NCBI GenBank assembly: GCA_900471925.1
Contig: UCGV01000005.1
Span: 186,001 to 250,000, forward strand
From: Hyphomicrobiales bacterium
GTDB lineage: Bacteria > Pseudomonadota > Alphaproteobacteria > Rhizobiales > Rhizobiaceae
Length of the DNA stretch: 64,000 nt
Direction: 5' to 3'
The notes under the pieces were generated by a model. That model was not told the origin of the DNA and did no database searches. It was given only the letters and a program-made list of their open reading frames with translations. Of the stretch, positions 9,180-18,308 are shown piece after piece (the stretch's first letter is position 1; each line of letters opens with the position of its first letter). The translations under genes and the position numbers were made by a program.

Positions 9180-10160
9180 TCATATCTTCTGCCGCCCATA
9201 CAGCAGCAACATGCCGATAATGACGGCACCGTAGATAAGCTGACGGCCGGCTTCCTCGATCTGCATGACCGAGAGGATCGACTGCAGCAGCGTGATCAGA
9301 ATGACCCCGGCGACCGTGCCGAGATAGGAGCCCTTGCCCCCGAGCACATGTGTGCCGCCAAGCACCACGGCGGCAATTGAGGGCAGCAGATAGGCATCAC
9401 CCATGGACTGGGAGGCTTTCGATGCATAGCCGGCGAGCAGCACGCCGCCGAGCGCGCTGAGGCCACCCGACATGATGAAGGCGAACAAGGTAATCCGCCG
9501 AGTATTGATACCCGACATGTAGGCGGCGCGCTCGCGATTGCCGATCGCGTAGAGCGACCGGCCAAAGGTGGTGCGCGTCAAAAGGAAGACGGCGAGCACG
9601 CCGACGGCGACCCACACCAGTACGCCATTCGGAAGACCGGGTATGGCATAACCCGTTGCCAGGAAGCGCATGGCGGCAGAAGCCGAATCCTGCGGCGAGA
9701 AGCCCCCGGTATAGACGACCATCAACCCTTGGGCGACGGCATTGGTGGCAAGCGTGATAATCATCGAGGGAATGCGCAGATAGGCAACCGCGATGCCATT
9801 GATGGCGCCGATCGCAGCACCGCAGAGAATGCCGAAGGGGATTGCGAAAATTGCGCCCGTCGTTCCGTAGGCGGTGGCGGCGCAAGCCATCATCGCCCCC
9901 GTCGTCACCACCCAAGGCACCGACAGATCGATCTGCCCCAGCAGGATGACCGCCATCATACCCGTTGCGATAACACCGAGGAAGGAAGCCACCTTCAATT
10001 GCTGCAGCAGGTAATCCGGCGACAGGAAATTGGAGGAATAGAGCGAACCGCCGAGAAGCAGCAGGATGATGCAGCCAAAGGCGATCGCCACGGCCGGATC
10101 GACACCGCGCAACCGGGCAGGCATGGGGATTTGCCGCATGGTGGAAGCATCCTCGCTCAT
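9180..10160 (-). CDS. Sugar ABC importer permease 2 (RbsC type)
   Basis: A 326-residue CUT2 permease with multiple hydrophobic segments and the family motifs GQIDLSVPWVVTTGAMM, SMIITLATNA and VVLGGTHVLGGKGS. I take the ATG at 10160 as start because it overlaps the stop of the preceding permease gene as ATGA; an ATG nine bases earlier is in frame. It is the last gene of the minus-strand operon 13905-9180. A heterodimeric channel with the permease encoded just upstream is expected, since the operon has two different permeases and one ATPase. Confidence 0.9.
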   Translation of the reverse strand: MSEDASTMRQIPMPARLRGVDPAVAIAFGCIILLLLGGSLYSSNFLSPDYLLQQLKVASFLGVIATGMMAVILLGQIDLSVPWVVTTGAMMACAATAYGTTGAIFAIPFGILCGAAIGAINGIAVAYLRIPSMIITLATNAVAQGLMVVYTGGFSPQDSASAAMRFLATGYAIPGLPNGVLVWVAVGVLAVFLLTRTTFGRSLYAIGNRERAAYMSGINTRRITLFAFIMSGGLSALGGVLLAGYASKASQSMGDAYLLPSIAAVVLGGTHVLGGKGSYLGTVAGVILITLLQSILSVMQIEEAGRQLIYGAVIIGMLLLYGRQKI

Positions 10161-11152
10161 TGGAACCACTCCAGACGATTGCGCACCCGCGACAGGCCGA
10201 TGCAGCCGATACTGACCGCCAGCATCAGCACCACCCCCTGGAAGAGCGGCTGCCAGAGCGGATCGAGATCGAAGACGAACAGAAGGTCTCCGATGGTCCG
10301 GAAGGCCAGCGCCCCGAAAACGGCACCGACAGCGCTTCCCTTGCCGCCGGCCAGCGACACCCCGCCAAGCACCACCGCAGCAATCGAATAAAGCGTATAG
10401 GCGTTGCCGCTCGCGAACGCTGCCTCACCGGTATAGGAGAAGAAAGTCAGGTAGAGCCCGCCGATCGCCGAAAGCAGGCCTGCGAGCGCATATGCTGCGA
10501 GCTTCGCCCGCTTTACCGGCATTGCCGACATATAGGCTGCATTTTCCGCCGAACCGACAGCATAGGCGGTGCGGCCGAGCACCGAACGTCTGAACGGCAC
10601 CCAGATGACCAGCACGACAAGAGCCAGCACGACAAGGCTTGCCGGCACGGTACCGAAGAGCTTCGAGGTGAAGGCATCGGCGAGATCTTCATTGACCGAA
10701 CCGCCGGGCGTCGGCCGCAACAGCAGCGCCAGCCCGTAAAAGACCGCGCTGGTGGCGATCGTGGTAACGATCGGCTGCAGCCGACCGAAGATGATAACGA
10801 GCCCATTGAGAAGACCGCAGGCAAGGCCGGTCAGAAGCACCGCCACGACGCCGAGCCCTGTTTGAAGCGGTGTGCCGACAACGAGCCAGGACGCGAGGCA
10901 ATTGCAGAGGATCAGGATCATGCCCACAGAGAGATCGATGCCTGAGGTGATGACCACGAAACACTGCGCCATCGCCACGAAGGCAAGCAGCGTTGCCTTG
11001 TTGGCTGCCGTCTGCACCACATTGGGCGTGAAGCCTGCCGGATGGTTCGAGACATAGATGATGAACATCAGGATGAAGAGAAGGGCCGCGAAAAGCGTTC
11101 CCTTCTGCTGAACGTACCAGTAGCGCCATTCGCCGGTCGCCTGCCTGCTCAT
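10157..11152 (-). CDS. Sugar ABC importer permease 1 (RbsC type)
   Basis: A 331-residue CUT2 permease. Signatures are SGIDLSVGMILILCN, PIVTTIATSAVFYGLALL and VVLGGVSLAGGKGS, with eight or more predicted membrane segments. Its start overlaps the ATPase stop as ATGA and its stop overlaps the start of the second permease, so translation is probably coupled throughout. It resembles the second permease in its motifs but is clearly a different protein, as in the two-permease subgroup of ribose-type systems. Confidence 0.9.
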   Translation of the reverse strand: MSRQATGEWRYWYVQQKGTLFAALLFILMFIIYVSNHPAGFTPNVVQTAANKATLLAFVAMAQCFVVITSGIDLSVGMILILCNCLASWLVVGTPLQTGLGVVAVLLTGLACGLLNGLVIIFGRLQPIVTTIATSAVFYGLALLLRPTPGGSVNEDLADAFTSKLFGTVPASLVVLALVVLVIWVPFRRSVLGRTAYAVGSAENAAYMSAMPVKRAKLAAYALAGLLSAIGGLYLTFFSYTGEAAFASGNAYTLYSIAAVVLGGVSLAGGKGSAVGAVFGALAFRTIGDLLFVFDLDPLWQPLFQGVVLMLAVSIGCIGLSRVRNRLEWFQ

Positions 11153-12687
11153 TGTGCCATCCTTTGCTGCGCCTCGCCGGCGCCGATGTTGAGTGCGGCG
11201 CTGACGAGTTCGTGCTCGTTGATCTCGTCGCCCTCGAGAACCCGGATGATGCTGCCATCATACATCACCAGCACGCGGTCGCAGCAGCCAATCAGTTCGT
11301 CATAGTCGGTCGAATAGAAAATGATGGCCGCGCCGGCATCGGCGAGCTTGCGCAAAAGGGCATAGATTTCCTGCTTGGTGCCGACATCGATGCCGCGGGT
11401 CGGATCGTTGAGAAGGATGATGCGCGGACGGTTCATCAGCCATTTGGCGATCACCACCTTCTGCTGGTTGCCCCCCGAAAGCGAGGCGACTGGCATGTCG
11501 ATCGTTGCCGCCTTGATGCCCAGAAGCTTTACGAGGTCGTCGATTTCGCGAAGCTCGGCCACGCGATCGATCACGCCATTGCGCGACACGCGGTCGAGCG
11601 CAGCAATCGACAGGTTCTCGCGCACCGTCATCGGCAGCATCAGGCCCTCGGTCTTGCGATCTTCGGGAATGAGCGCCATGGAAATGCCGCCGGATTTCGC
11701 CTCACCGGGGCTCCTCAGTGCAACCGGCTTGCCGCCGATCGCCACTTCGCCCTTGAGATCTCGCAGCACGCCGAACAATGCCAGAAGCAATTCACGCTGC
11801 CCCTGCCCGTCCAGACCGCCGAAGCCGATAATCTCGCCCGGCCGCACGTCGAAATTGATGCCGGATAGCCGGTCTCCCCAGGAGAGATCACGGCAGGAGA
11901 GAACCGGCGCGTCTGCTGCCACAAGATCAGGCTTGGGTGGAAAGACATTGGTATATTCACGGCCGATCATCAGTTCCACCACCTGCTGATCGCTCTTGCT
12001 GCCGGCGGGATAGGATTCGATGCTGCGACCGTTTCTGAAGACCGTGCAATCGTCGGCAAGTTCAGCGATCTCCTGCATGCGATGGGAAATATAGATCAGC
12101 GCCATGCCCTCGGCCCGGAGCTGCTTGAGAACGCCGAAGACCTTCTCGACATCCGATTGGGTCAGTGCCGAGGTCGCTTCGTCGAGGATCATCAGCCGGG
12201 GCTTGCGGGCGAGCGCCTTGGCGATCTCCACCATCTGCCGGCGCGACAGCGGCAGATCCTTCACGAGGGAAGAGGGATGGATGTCGGCGGCACCCGCCCG
12301 AGCGAGTGCCGCCTCGGCGATCTGGCGCTGCCTCTTGCGATCGATCATGCCGAAGCGAAGCGGTGGATTGCTGATGACGATGTTGTCGGCCACGGAGAGA
12401 TCGGGAATGAGGGAGAGCTCCTGGAAGACGCAGACGATACCGGCCGCGTTGGCAGCAGCGGGCGTCGAGAAGGACACCTCGTTCCCATCCAGCAGCATGC
12501 GCCCTTCATCGGGCGCGACGACACCTGCCATGATCTTGATGAGGGTCGATTTGCCGGCACCGTTTTCGCCAAGCACGGCATGGATCGCGCCGGGGCGGAT
12601 CGCGATATTGGCTTCCTTCAGCGCAATCGCGCCGCCATAGCGTTTCGATATGCCTTCCAGGCGCAGAAGCGGTTCGGAAAGGGTCAT
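11149..12687 (-). CDS. Sugar ABC importer ATPase, duplicated (RbsA type)
   Basis: A 512-residue double ATPase. The first half carries Walker A GENGAGKST (40-48) and MILDEATSALT as Walker B. The second half has the degenerate loop GGLDGQGQRE, signature LSGGNQQK and ILLNDPTRGID. The substitution of Asn-Asp-Pro for Asp-Glu-Pro in the second Walker B may leave the second site weakly active or inactive. I choose the ATG at 12687 because GGAGG lies eight bases upstream; the in-frame ATG at 12702 would include that ribosome site. Confidence 0.92.
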   Translation of the reverse strand: MTLSEPLLRLEGISKRYGGAIALKEANIAIRPGAIHAVLGENGAGKSTLIKIMAGVVAPDEGRMLLDGNEVSFSTPAAANAAGIVCVFQELSLIPDLSVADNIVISNPPLRFGMIDRKRQRQIAEAALARAGAADIHPSSLVKDLPLSRRQMVEIAKALARKPRLMILDEATSALTQSDVEKVFGVLKQLRAEGMALIYISHRMQEIAELADDCTVFRNGRSIESYPAGSKSDQQVVELMIGREYTNVFPPKPDLVAADAPVLSCRDLSWGDRLSGINFDVRPGEIIGFGGLDGQGQRELLLALFGVLRDLKGEVAIGGKPVALRSPGEAKSGGISMALIPEDRKTEGLMLPMTVRENLSIAALDRVSRNGVIDRVAELREIDDLVKLLGIKAATIDMPVASLSGGNQQKVVIAKWLMNRPRIILLNDPTRGIDVGTKQEIYALLRKLADAGAAIIFYSTDYDELIGCCDRVLVMYDGSIIRVLEGDEINEHELVSAALNIGAGEAQQRMAQ

Positions 12688-12721
12688 GCATCCAGCCTCC
12701 ATTCGGTCGCGTCGAGATCGA

Positions 12722-12747
12722 GATTGCGGGCGCTAACGCCCGCAATC
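12722..12747 (-). repeat. Intercistronic hairpin after binding-protein gene
   Basis: GATTGCGGGCG-ctaa-CGCCCGCAATC is a perfect 11-bp stem with a four-base loop, just downstream of the binding-protein stop and just before the ATPase start. No T-run follows. Such hairpins commonly protect the upstream mRNA from 3' decay, so the binding protein is made in excess over the membrane parts. That role is inferred from position. Confidence 0.75.
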
Positions 12748-12765
12748 AGGTCCGGATGGTGGCGC

Positions 12766-13905
12766 TTACTGGTTTTCCTTGCTCTGCCCCATGATTTCCT
12801 GTGCGGTGAAATTGATGCCGCAGGTCGGGAAAGCGTTGCCGACGAAGAAGTTGTCGGATTCTTTCGGGTAATAATCCTGACCTTCCTTGAAATCAGGATC
12901 GGAGACCAGTGCCGTCGGCAATTTCACCGCCTGGGGCACGACTTCACCTTCAAGAGCAGAGATCGCCGTCTTGATGGCGACGGCAACCTGTGCCGGGCCG
13001 GTGCCGGCTGAGGAGCATTTCAGGCCATCGCCGGCATGGGCGGCGCAGAATTTGCGGAAGCCGTTTTCAGTCTCGCCGCCGAAGGGCACGAATGCATGTT
13101 TCGCATCGATCATCGCCTGTACGACGCCAGTATCACCGCCCTGCGCGGTAATGCCGTCGAACGGGCCATTGGTGGCGATCGCATCGGCCGTCGCCTTCTG
13201 GGCAACGCCATCATCCCATTTGCCGACGACTTCGGTGACCGTGAACTTCTTGCCGGACGCGTCCAGCGTCTCATGAATGCCGTTGTGGCGGTCGGTATCG
13301 ACGGAGGTACCGGCGACGCCGCGCACTTCCAGGATCTTGCCGCCCTGCGGCAGGTGTTTCACCAGCCAATCGGCCCAGATAACGCCGAGCCCTTTCTGGT
13401 CGACATTGACGTTGATCGCATCCTTGGTATCGAGAATGTTGTCGAAGGCAACCAGAATGACGCCGGCCTCCTTGGCGCGCTTGATGACCGGGCCAAAGGC
13501 CGTGGGGTTCTGCGCGTTGACGACGACGGCGTCATAGCCGGCATCGATGAAATTGTTGATCGCGGAGATCTGCGCCGGAACATCTTCGCCGGTGGAGACC
13601 ACCTTGAATTCCTTGAGCTTGGCGGCGACATCCGGCTGGGCGGCATAGGCCTTGGCCGTCTGCACCATCTGGATACGCCAGGTATTGGCAATGTAACCAT
13701 TGGCAAGCGCAATACGATAAGGGCCATCCTTCTTCGGATATTGCAGGAACTGGGTTTCCGCCGACCACGGAACCATGCAGTTCGGATCGGCGGCGGGGCC
13801 GGAAACGACCTTTGGCTCCGCCATGGCCGTGCTGCAGAGCAGAGCAAACGCCGTCGCGGAAAACGCGGCGACACGGGCCATCTTCGCTTTCTTCACCTTG
13901 AGCAT
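12766..13905 (-). CDS. Periplasmic sugar-binding protein (CUT2)
   Basis: A 379-residue binding protein, first gene of the minus-strand operon. A Sec signal peptide spans residues 1-29 (AMA-EP cleavage). The mature protein contains INNFIDAGYDAVVVNAQNPTAF and ITAQGGDTGVVQAM, typical of the periplasmic-binding-protein fold used by ribose-type importers. It is longer than RbsB. Extra cysteines at PNCMVPW, KFCAAH, LKCSS and PTCGINF could form disulfides. The start at 13905 follows AGGAGGAGATATTCA. Paired LacI operators overlap the promoter. The ligand is not evident. Confidence 0.92.
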   Translation of the reverse strand: MLKVKKAKMARVAAFSATAFALLCSTAMAEPKVVSGPAADPNCMVPWSAETQFLQYPKKDGPYRIALANGYIANTWRIQMVQTAKAYAAQPDVAAKLKEFKVVSTGEDVPAQISAINNFIDAGYDAVVVNAQNPTAFGPVIKRAKEAGVILVAFDNILDTKDAINVNVDQKGLGVIWADWLVKHLPQGGKILEVRGVAGTSVDTDRHNGIHETLDASGKKFTVTEVVGKWDDGVAQKATADAIATNGPFDGITAQGGDTGVVQAMIDAKHAFVPFGGETENGFRKFCAAHAGDGLKCSSAGTGPAQVAVAIKTAISALEGEVVPQAVKLPTALVSDPDFKEGQDYYPKESDNFFVGNAFPTCGINFTAQEIMGQSKENQ

Positions 13906-14005
13906 TGAATATCTCCTCCTCAGGCGGACTAGGCCGCCCCTCCATAATTCTGATTGGCATGCTGATCCCGGAAGGCTCTCTCCCATCCCTTTCCGGTACA
14001 ATTTG

Positions 14006-14033
14006 AAGGTAACATAGTTGACAGCGCTGTCAA
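14006..14033 (-). promoter_or_regulatory. Probable promoter of the 13905-9180 operon
   Basis: On the minus strand TTGACA (14033-14028) is followed after 16 bases by TACCTT (14011-14006), a fair housekeeping promoter. The -35 hexamer lies inside the palindromic operator 14018-14033, so repressor binding would exclude RNA polymerase. The transcript would have a leader of about 95 bases before the ATG at 13905. Confidence 0.6.
14018..14033. promoter_or_regulatory. LacI-family operator O1
   Basis: TTGACAGCGCTGTCAA is a perfect 16-bp palindrome with the central CG usual for LacI-family operators. It lies between the sugar importer operon and the divergent LacI/GntR-like gene and overlaps the importer's -35. 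Confidence 0.82.
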
Positions 14034-14040
14034 ATCGGAT

Positions 14041-14056
14041 TTGCTAGCGCTGTCAA
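14041..14056. promoter_or_regulatory. LacI-family operator O2
   Basis: TTGCTAGCGCTGTCAA matches O1 at 14 of 16 positions, with its centre 23 bp away, about two helical turns. Two dimers could bind the same face side by side and control both divergent genes. Confidence 0.75.
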
Positions 14057-14120
14057 CTACTGAAACCTCGGAGAAATATTTCGCAATTGCGAGATAAATT
14101 ACTGATCGCTACGAATTTAT

Positions 14121-15161
14121 ATGCAAAGCGAGATTACAATGCGCAGAGTAACTTTGGATGATGTGGCAAATCTGGCTGGCGTCAGCCCGATCACGGTTTC
14201 GCGCGTGCTGCGCAAGCCCGATGCTGTCTCGGAAGCGTTGCGGCGTCGTGTCAATGCCGCCGTCCAGGAACTCGGCTACGTGCCCAACATCGCCGCCAGC
14301 CGGCTTGCCTCCTCGCGCACGCATGCGATCGGCGTGATCGTACCGACCCTCTACAATGTCATCTTCGCCGAATATCTCTTTGCTCTGCATGACGTGCTCG
14401 TCAGCGCTGGCTTCCAGGTCATCGTCGTCAACAGCCGCTATTCGGAGCAGGAAGAGGAAAATGCGATCAAGGTACTGCTCGGCCAGCGCGTGGAGGCGAT
14501 CGTCATTGCCGGCATTCATCATACGGCGCTTGCCCGCCAGTTGCTGACACGCGCACATCTGCCTGTCGTCGAGACATTCGAGCTCTCATCCGACCCGATC
14601 GACCTGAATATCGGCATGTTGCAAGATCGCGCCGGACAGGTGGCGGCCCAACATCTGATCGACAGCGGCTTCAGGCGCATCGCATTCCTCGCCGGCAATC
14701 TCGATCATCGTGCCCAGTCCCGCTTCGACGGATACCGACTGGCGATGCAGGAGGCGGGATTGCAGAAGCTCGAAATCGTTACCCAGCGGCCGCGCCACAG
14801 TTCGGTCGCGCTCGGCTCCGACCTCCTCAGCCTCATGCATGAACGCGGCGACCGGCCGGAAGCGATTTTCTGCACAGATGACAACCTGGCGCTCGGCGCC
14901 ATGCAGGAATGCCGCAAGCGCGGCATCCGCGTGCCCGACGATATCGCCATTATCGGCTTTCACGATCTCGAATTTTCGGCCTGCGCCTCGCCGTCCCTCT
15001 CGTCGATTGCGACCAGACGCTTCGAGACGGGCAAGCTTGCGGCCGAAAGAGTGCTGGCATCCCTTGAGTCGGCAAGCCGACCGCCGCCAAGCCAGATCGA
15101 TCTAGGCTTCGGGCTTATCGCCCGCGAAAGCACCGGCGTCGCTGTCACGATTTCGCCCTAG
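14121..15161 (+). CDS. LacI-family repressor (GntR-like)
   Basis: A 346-residue LacI-type regulator. The DNA-binding helix-turn-helix and hinge cover about residues 8-60 (TLDDVANLAGVSPITVSRVLR, hinge region PNIAASRLASS), followed by a periplasmic-binding-like effector domain. The HTH and overall layout resemble the gluconate repressor subgroup. It is divergent from the ribose-type importer operon and very likely represses it, and itself, through O1 and O2; the inducer is presumably the imported sugar or a derivative. The start at 14121 is uncertain; ATG at 14139 (MRRVTLDDV) is equally good. Its stop shares a CTAG with the stop of the convergent oxidoreductase. Confidence 0.92.
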   Translation: MQSEITMRRVTLDDVANLAGVSPITVSRVLRKPDAVSEALRRRVNAAVQELGYVPNIAASRLASSRTHAIGVIVPTLYNVIFAEYLFALHDVLVSAGFQVIVVNSRYSEQEEENAIKVLLGQRVEAIVIAGIHHTALARQLLTRAHLPVVETFELSSDPIDLNIGMLQDRAGQVAAQHLIDSGFRRIAFLAGNLDHRAQSRFDGYRLAMQEAGLQKLEIVTQRPRHSSVALGSDLLSLMHERGDRPEAIFCTDDNLALGAMQECRKRGIRVPDDIAIIGFHDLEFSACASPSLSSIATRRFETGKLAAERVLASLESASRPPPSQIDLGFGLIARESTGVAVTISP

Positions 15162-17455
15162 GCTGCCGCTTGAGCCTCGCTCCTGGCGATCGTGACAGGA
15201 ACGCCCTTGTAACCCGGCGTGCCCGACTTGCGATCATAGTGATCGAGTGCCACGACTGCATTCATCTCCGGATAGTAGCCAGCGACCGATCCGACCGGAA
15301 TGTTGTATTCGACGGCGGTAAAACCGACGACGCTTTTGTCGCCGCCAGTGGTGGAGCGGATATCGATCCGGTCGCCATCCCGTAGCCCGCGCTCAGCCAG
15401 ATCCTGGCTGTTCATGAAGATCACATCGCGACGGCCGAAGATGCCGCGATAGCGGTCATCGAGACCGTATACTGTCGTATTGTACTGGTCATGGCTGCGC
15501 AACGTCGTCAGCACAAGCGTCGTCGGGTTCTTCAGGCGGGGATCTTCGTCGAGACCGGGCGCAACGAGGAAATTCGCCTTGCCACTCGCCGTCTTCCAGA
15601 CGCGGTAGGACGCGGGAACATCCAGACGGAAGCCGCCACGGGCGCGAACGCGGCTGTTGAACTGATGGAAATCCGGGAAAACCACTTCGATCTTGTCACG
15701 AATGCGATCGTAGTTGGCCGTCAGTTCGGTCCAGTCGATGCCATATTTATTGCCCAGCGTCGCCATCGCGATACCGGCGATGATGGCAGGTTCGGACTTC
15801 AGGAATTCGCTCGGAGGCCTCAGGAACCCGCGCGAGGCATGCACCATAGACATGGAATCCTCTACCGTTACCGACTGCGGGCCTGACGCCTGTGTATCGA
15901 GATCGGTTCGCCCGAGGCAAGGAAGGATAATCGAGGTCTTTGCCGCTAGGAGGTGCGAACGGTTGAGCTTGGTGGCGATATGGACGGCAAGGTCGAGCTT
16001 GCGCATCGCCGCGAAGGTGACATCGGGATCGGACATGGCAACCGCCAGATTGCCGCCAAGGCAGATCAACGCCTTGGATTGGCCGGCCGCAATTGCTTCG
16101 ATGGACTCGACAGCATTGTGGCCTTTCGTCTCCGAAGGTCGGAAACCGAAGGCGCGCTCCATGCCATCGATCAGTGCCTTGTTCGGAATCTCGGTAATGC
16201 CGACAGTCCTGTCGCCCTGCACGTTGGAATGGCCGCGCAACGGGCAGAGACCGGCGCCGGCGCGGCCGATATTGCCGCGCAGCATCAGGAAATTTGCGAG
16301 CTGCTGCACATTCGCCGTGCCGTTTGCATGCTGGGTAATACCCATACCGTAGCAGAGGATGACATTGCGGGCGTTTAGATAGACATCGACCGCGCTTCCC
16401 AGCGCTTCCATACTGAGACCGGAAACGCTGAGAATATCGGCCCAGCTGGTATTGGTGAGATCCACCTTCAGATCTTCGATGCCGGCCGTATGTTCGGCTA
16501 TGAAATCCCGGTCCAGAACGCCCTTTCCGCCGGCCGCGAGATCAGCATCGTCACGCTCGAAAATCAGCTTCATCAGGCCCTTGAGGGCTGCGAGATCGCC
16601 GCCGGTGCGGACCTGATGATAGGCCGAGGCGATACGCGTCGAAGAGAAGGTCACCATTTCCACCGGATTTTGCGGCGCGGCGAAACGTTCCAGCGCCCGC
16701 TCCTTCAGCGGATTGAAGACGATGATCGGTACACCGCGACGGGAGGCTTCGTGCAGGGTCGTCATCATGCGAGGATGGTTGGTTCCGGGATTGTGGCCGA
16801 AGCTGAAGATGGCATCGGCGTGATCGAAATCCTCCAGCGTCACCGTTCCCTTGCCGACGCCGAGGGATAGCGGCAGCCCGACGCTGGTCGCCTCGTGGCA
16901 CATATTCGAACAGTCCGGAAAATTGTTCGTGCCATAAGCCCGCACGAAAAGCTGATAAAGGAATGCCGCCTCGTTGGAGGCGCGGCCGGAGGTATAGAAT
17001 TCAGCTTCGTCCGGACTTGCGAGCTTGTTGAGTTCCGAGCCGATCATGCTGAAGGCGTCATCCCAGTCGATGGCTTCGTATTTGTCAGTGGCGCTGTTGT
17101 ACTTCAGCGGATGTGTGAGCCGGCCCTGGTCTTCCAGCTTGTGATCGATCCACTCCCAGAGTTCTGAAACGGTGTGTTCGGCAAAGAATTCCGGTGGCAC
17201 ACGACGGGCGGTCGATTCCCAGGTAATGGCCTTTGCGCCGTTTTCGCAGAATTCGAAGGAGGAGGTGTGTTTCGGATCGGGCCAGGCGCAGCCCGGACAA
17301 TCAAAGCCCTCCGGCTGGTTCGCTTTCAGCAGGGTGGCACTGCCTTGTGCAACGATCTGCTGATGTTTCAGCGTCTTCGCCACCGCTTTCAGCGCGTCCC
17401 ATCCGCCTGCGGGATGCCCGTATGCTTCAACACCTTCAGGACGCTCGTCGCTCAT
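15158..17455 (-). CDS. FdhF/YdeP-family molybdopterin oxidoreductase
   Basis: A 765-residue protein of the bis-molybdopterin-guanine-dinucleotide oxidoreductase superfamily, matching the YdeP (formate dehydrogenase alpha-like) subgroup in length and in the N-terminal pattern FDCPGCAWPDP followed by FEFCENGAKA (C53, C56, C70). These residues probably hold an iron-sulfur cluster. Cofactor-binding stretches FGHNPGTNHPRM, NVQQLANFLMLRGNIG and the C-terminal LVLTTLRSHDQYNTT are visible. There is no Tat signal, so the protein should be cytoplasmic. E. coli YdeP is linked to acid resistance, but the reaction is not known. No formate dehydrogenase subunits or FdhD lie near it. It is divergent from nasT. 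Confidence 0.87.
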   Translation of the reverse strand: MSDERPEGVEAYGHPAGGWDALKAVAKTLKHQQIVAQGSATLLKANQPEGFDCPGCAWPDPKHTSSFEFCENGAKAITWESTARRVPPEFFAEHTVSELWEWIDHKLEDQGRLTHPLKYNSATDKYEAIDWDDAFSMIGSELNKLASPDEAEFYTSGRASNEAAFLYQLFVRAYGTNNFPDCSNMCHEATSVGLPLSLGVGKGTVTLEDFDHADAIFSFGHNPGTNHPRMMTTLHEASRRGVPIIVFNPLKERALERFAAPQNPVEMVTFSSTRIASAYHQVRTGGDLAALKGLMKLIFERDDADLAAGGKGVLDRDFIAEHTAGIEDLKVDLTNTSWADILSVSGLSMEALGSAVDVYLNARNVILCYGMGITQHANGTANVQQLANFLMLRGNIGRAGAGLCPLRGHSNVQGDRTVGITEIPNKALIDGMERAFGFRPSETKGHNAVESIEAIAAGQSKALICLGGNLAVAMSDPDVTFAAMRKLDLAVHIATKLNRSHLLAAKTSIILPCLGRTDLDTQASGPQSVTVEDSMSMVHASRGFLRPPSEFLKSEPAIIAGIAMATLGNKYGIDWTELTANYDRIRDKIEVVFPDFHQFNSRVRARGGFRLDVPASYRVWKTASGKANFLVAPGLDEDPRLKNPTTLVLTTLRSHDQYNTTVYGLDDRYRGIFGRRDVIFMNSQDLAERGLRDGDRIDIRSTTGGDKSVVGFTAVEYNIPVGSVAGYYPEMNAVVALDHYDRKSGTPGYKGVPVTIARSEAQAAA

Positions 17456-17683
17456 GTCAGCTCTCCGTCTTCAAGATAACCCGACGATATCAGTGTGCGG
17501 CCGGGCGGGGCATTATACTGAGGCATAGGTAGCGCAGGTGCCGCGAAAGCTAAGAGCGCGGCGATGCGGAGATTCATGCACATCGTGCAGGCAACATGAT
17601 TATTTATTGGCCTTATTTTTATTTTGCCTAATTTTTTATCGTCGCAACTTGTCCGCCTTGCTGCATTGCGTCATAAATGGCGC

Positions 17684-18271
17684 ATGAGCCGGCTCGATCT
17701 GACCATTCTTGTCATCGATGAAAACACCATTCGCGCCTCCATAATCGAAGAGGGGCTGCGGGAGGCCGGTCATGCGCGCGTCACGGTCATCCATGAGGTC
17801 CATGGCGTGGCGCGGATCATCGATAGCTTGCGCCCCGACGTAATCATCATCGATATAGAGAACCCCAATCGCGACATGATGGAGCATCTGTTCCAGCTGA
17901 CACGAACCGTCGGGCGGCCGATCGCCATGTTCGTCGATCGCTCTGATACGGCCTCGATCGAGGCCGCGGTGGATGCCGGCGTTTCGGCCTATATCGTCGA
18001 CGGCTTGAAGAAAGAGCGCGTCAAACCCATTCTCGATATGGCAGTCAGCCGTTTCAATGCTTTCAGCCGGCTGCAGCGCGAACTCGCCGACGCCAAATCG
18101 GCGCTGGAGGAGCGCAAGGTTGTCGAACGCGCCAAAGGCATATTGATGAAGATGCGCGGCCTGTCGGAGGAAGAGGCATTTGCACTGCTGCGCCAGACGG
18201 CGATGAACGAGAAAAAGAAAATGTCCGACATCGCCCAGAGCGTCGTGACCGCAGCGGGACTTCTGATGTGA
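17684..18271 (+). CDS. nasT: NasT, ANTAR-domain antiterminator for nitrate assimilation
   Basis: A 195-residue response-regulator-like protein. A receiver domain covers about residues 5-120 with IIIDIENP (Asp57 at the usual phosphoacceptor place). A C-terminal ANTAR RNA-binding domain covers about 130-190, including ERKVVERAKGILMKMRGLSEEEAFALLR. ANTAR proteins bind paired hexaloop hairpins in nascent leader RNA and stop terminator formation. In known systems NasT is held inactive by NasS without nitrate. I take the ATG at 17684; an upstream in-frame start at 17624 adds residues unlike the family. The AT-rich 17600-17640 stretch includes a weak TTGGCC-16-TAATTT promoter candidate. The likely target is the leader before nrtA. 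Confidence 0.93.
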   Translation: MSRLDLTILVIDENTIRASIIEEGLREAGHARVTVIHEVHGVARIIDSLRPDVIIIDIENPNRDMMEHLFQLTRTVGRPIAMFVDRSDTASIEAAVDAGVSAYIVDGLKKERVKPILDMAVSRFNAFSRLQRELADAKSALEERKVVERAKGILMKMRGLSEEEAFALLRQTAMNEKKKMSDIAQSVVTAAGLLM

Positions 18272-18308
18272 TGGCGAGCTTCCGTATGACCGCGCGGAGG
18301 AAGCCGGA

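Noticed and set aside
17596..17640. Possible sigma-54 promoter for nasT (TTGGCC ... TTTTGC)
   Set aside because: The GG to GC spacing is 15 bases instead of 10, so sigma-54 could not use it.
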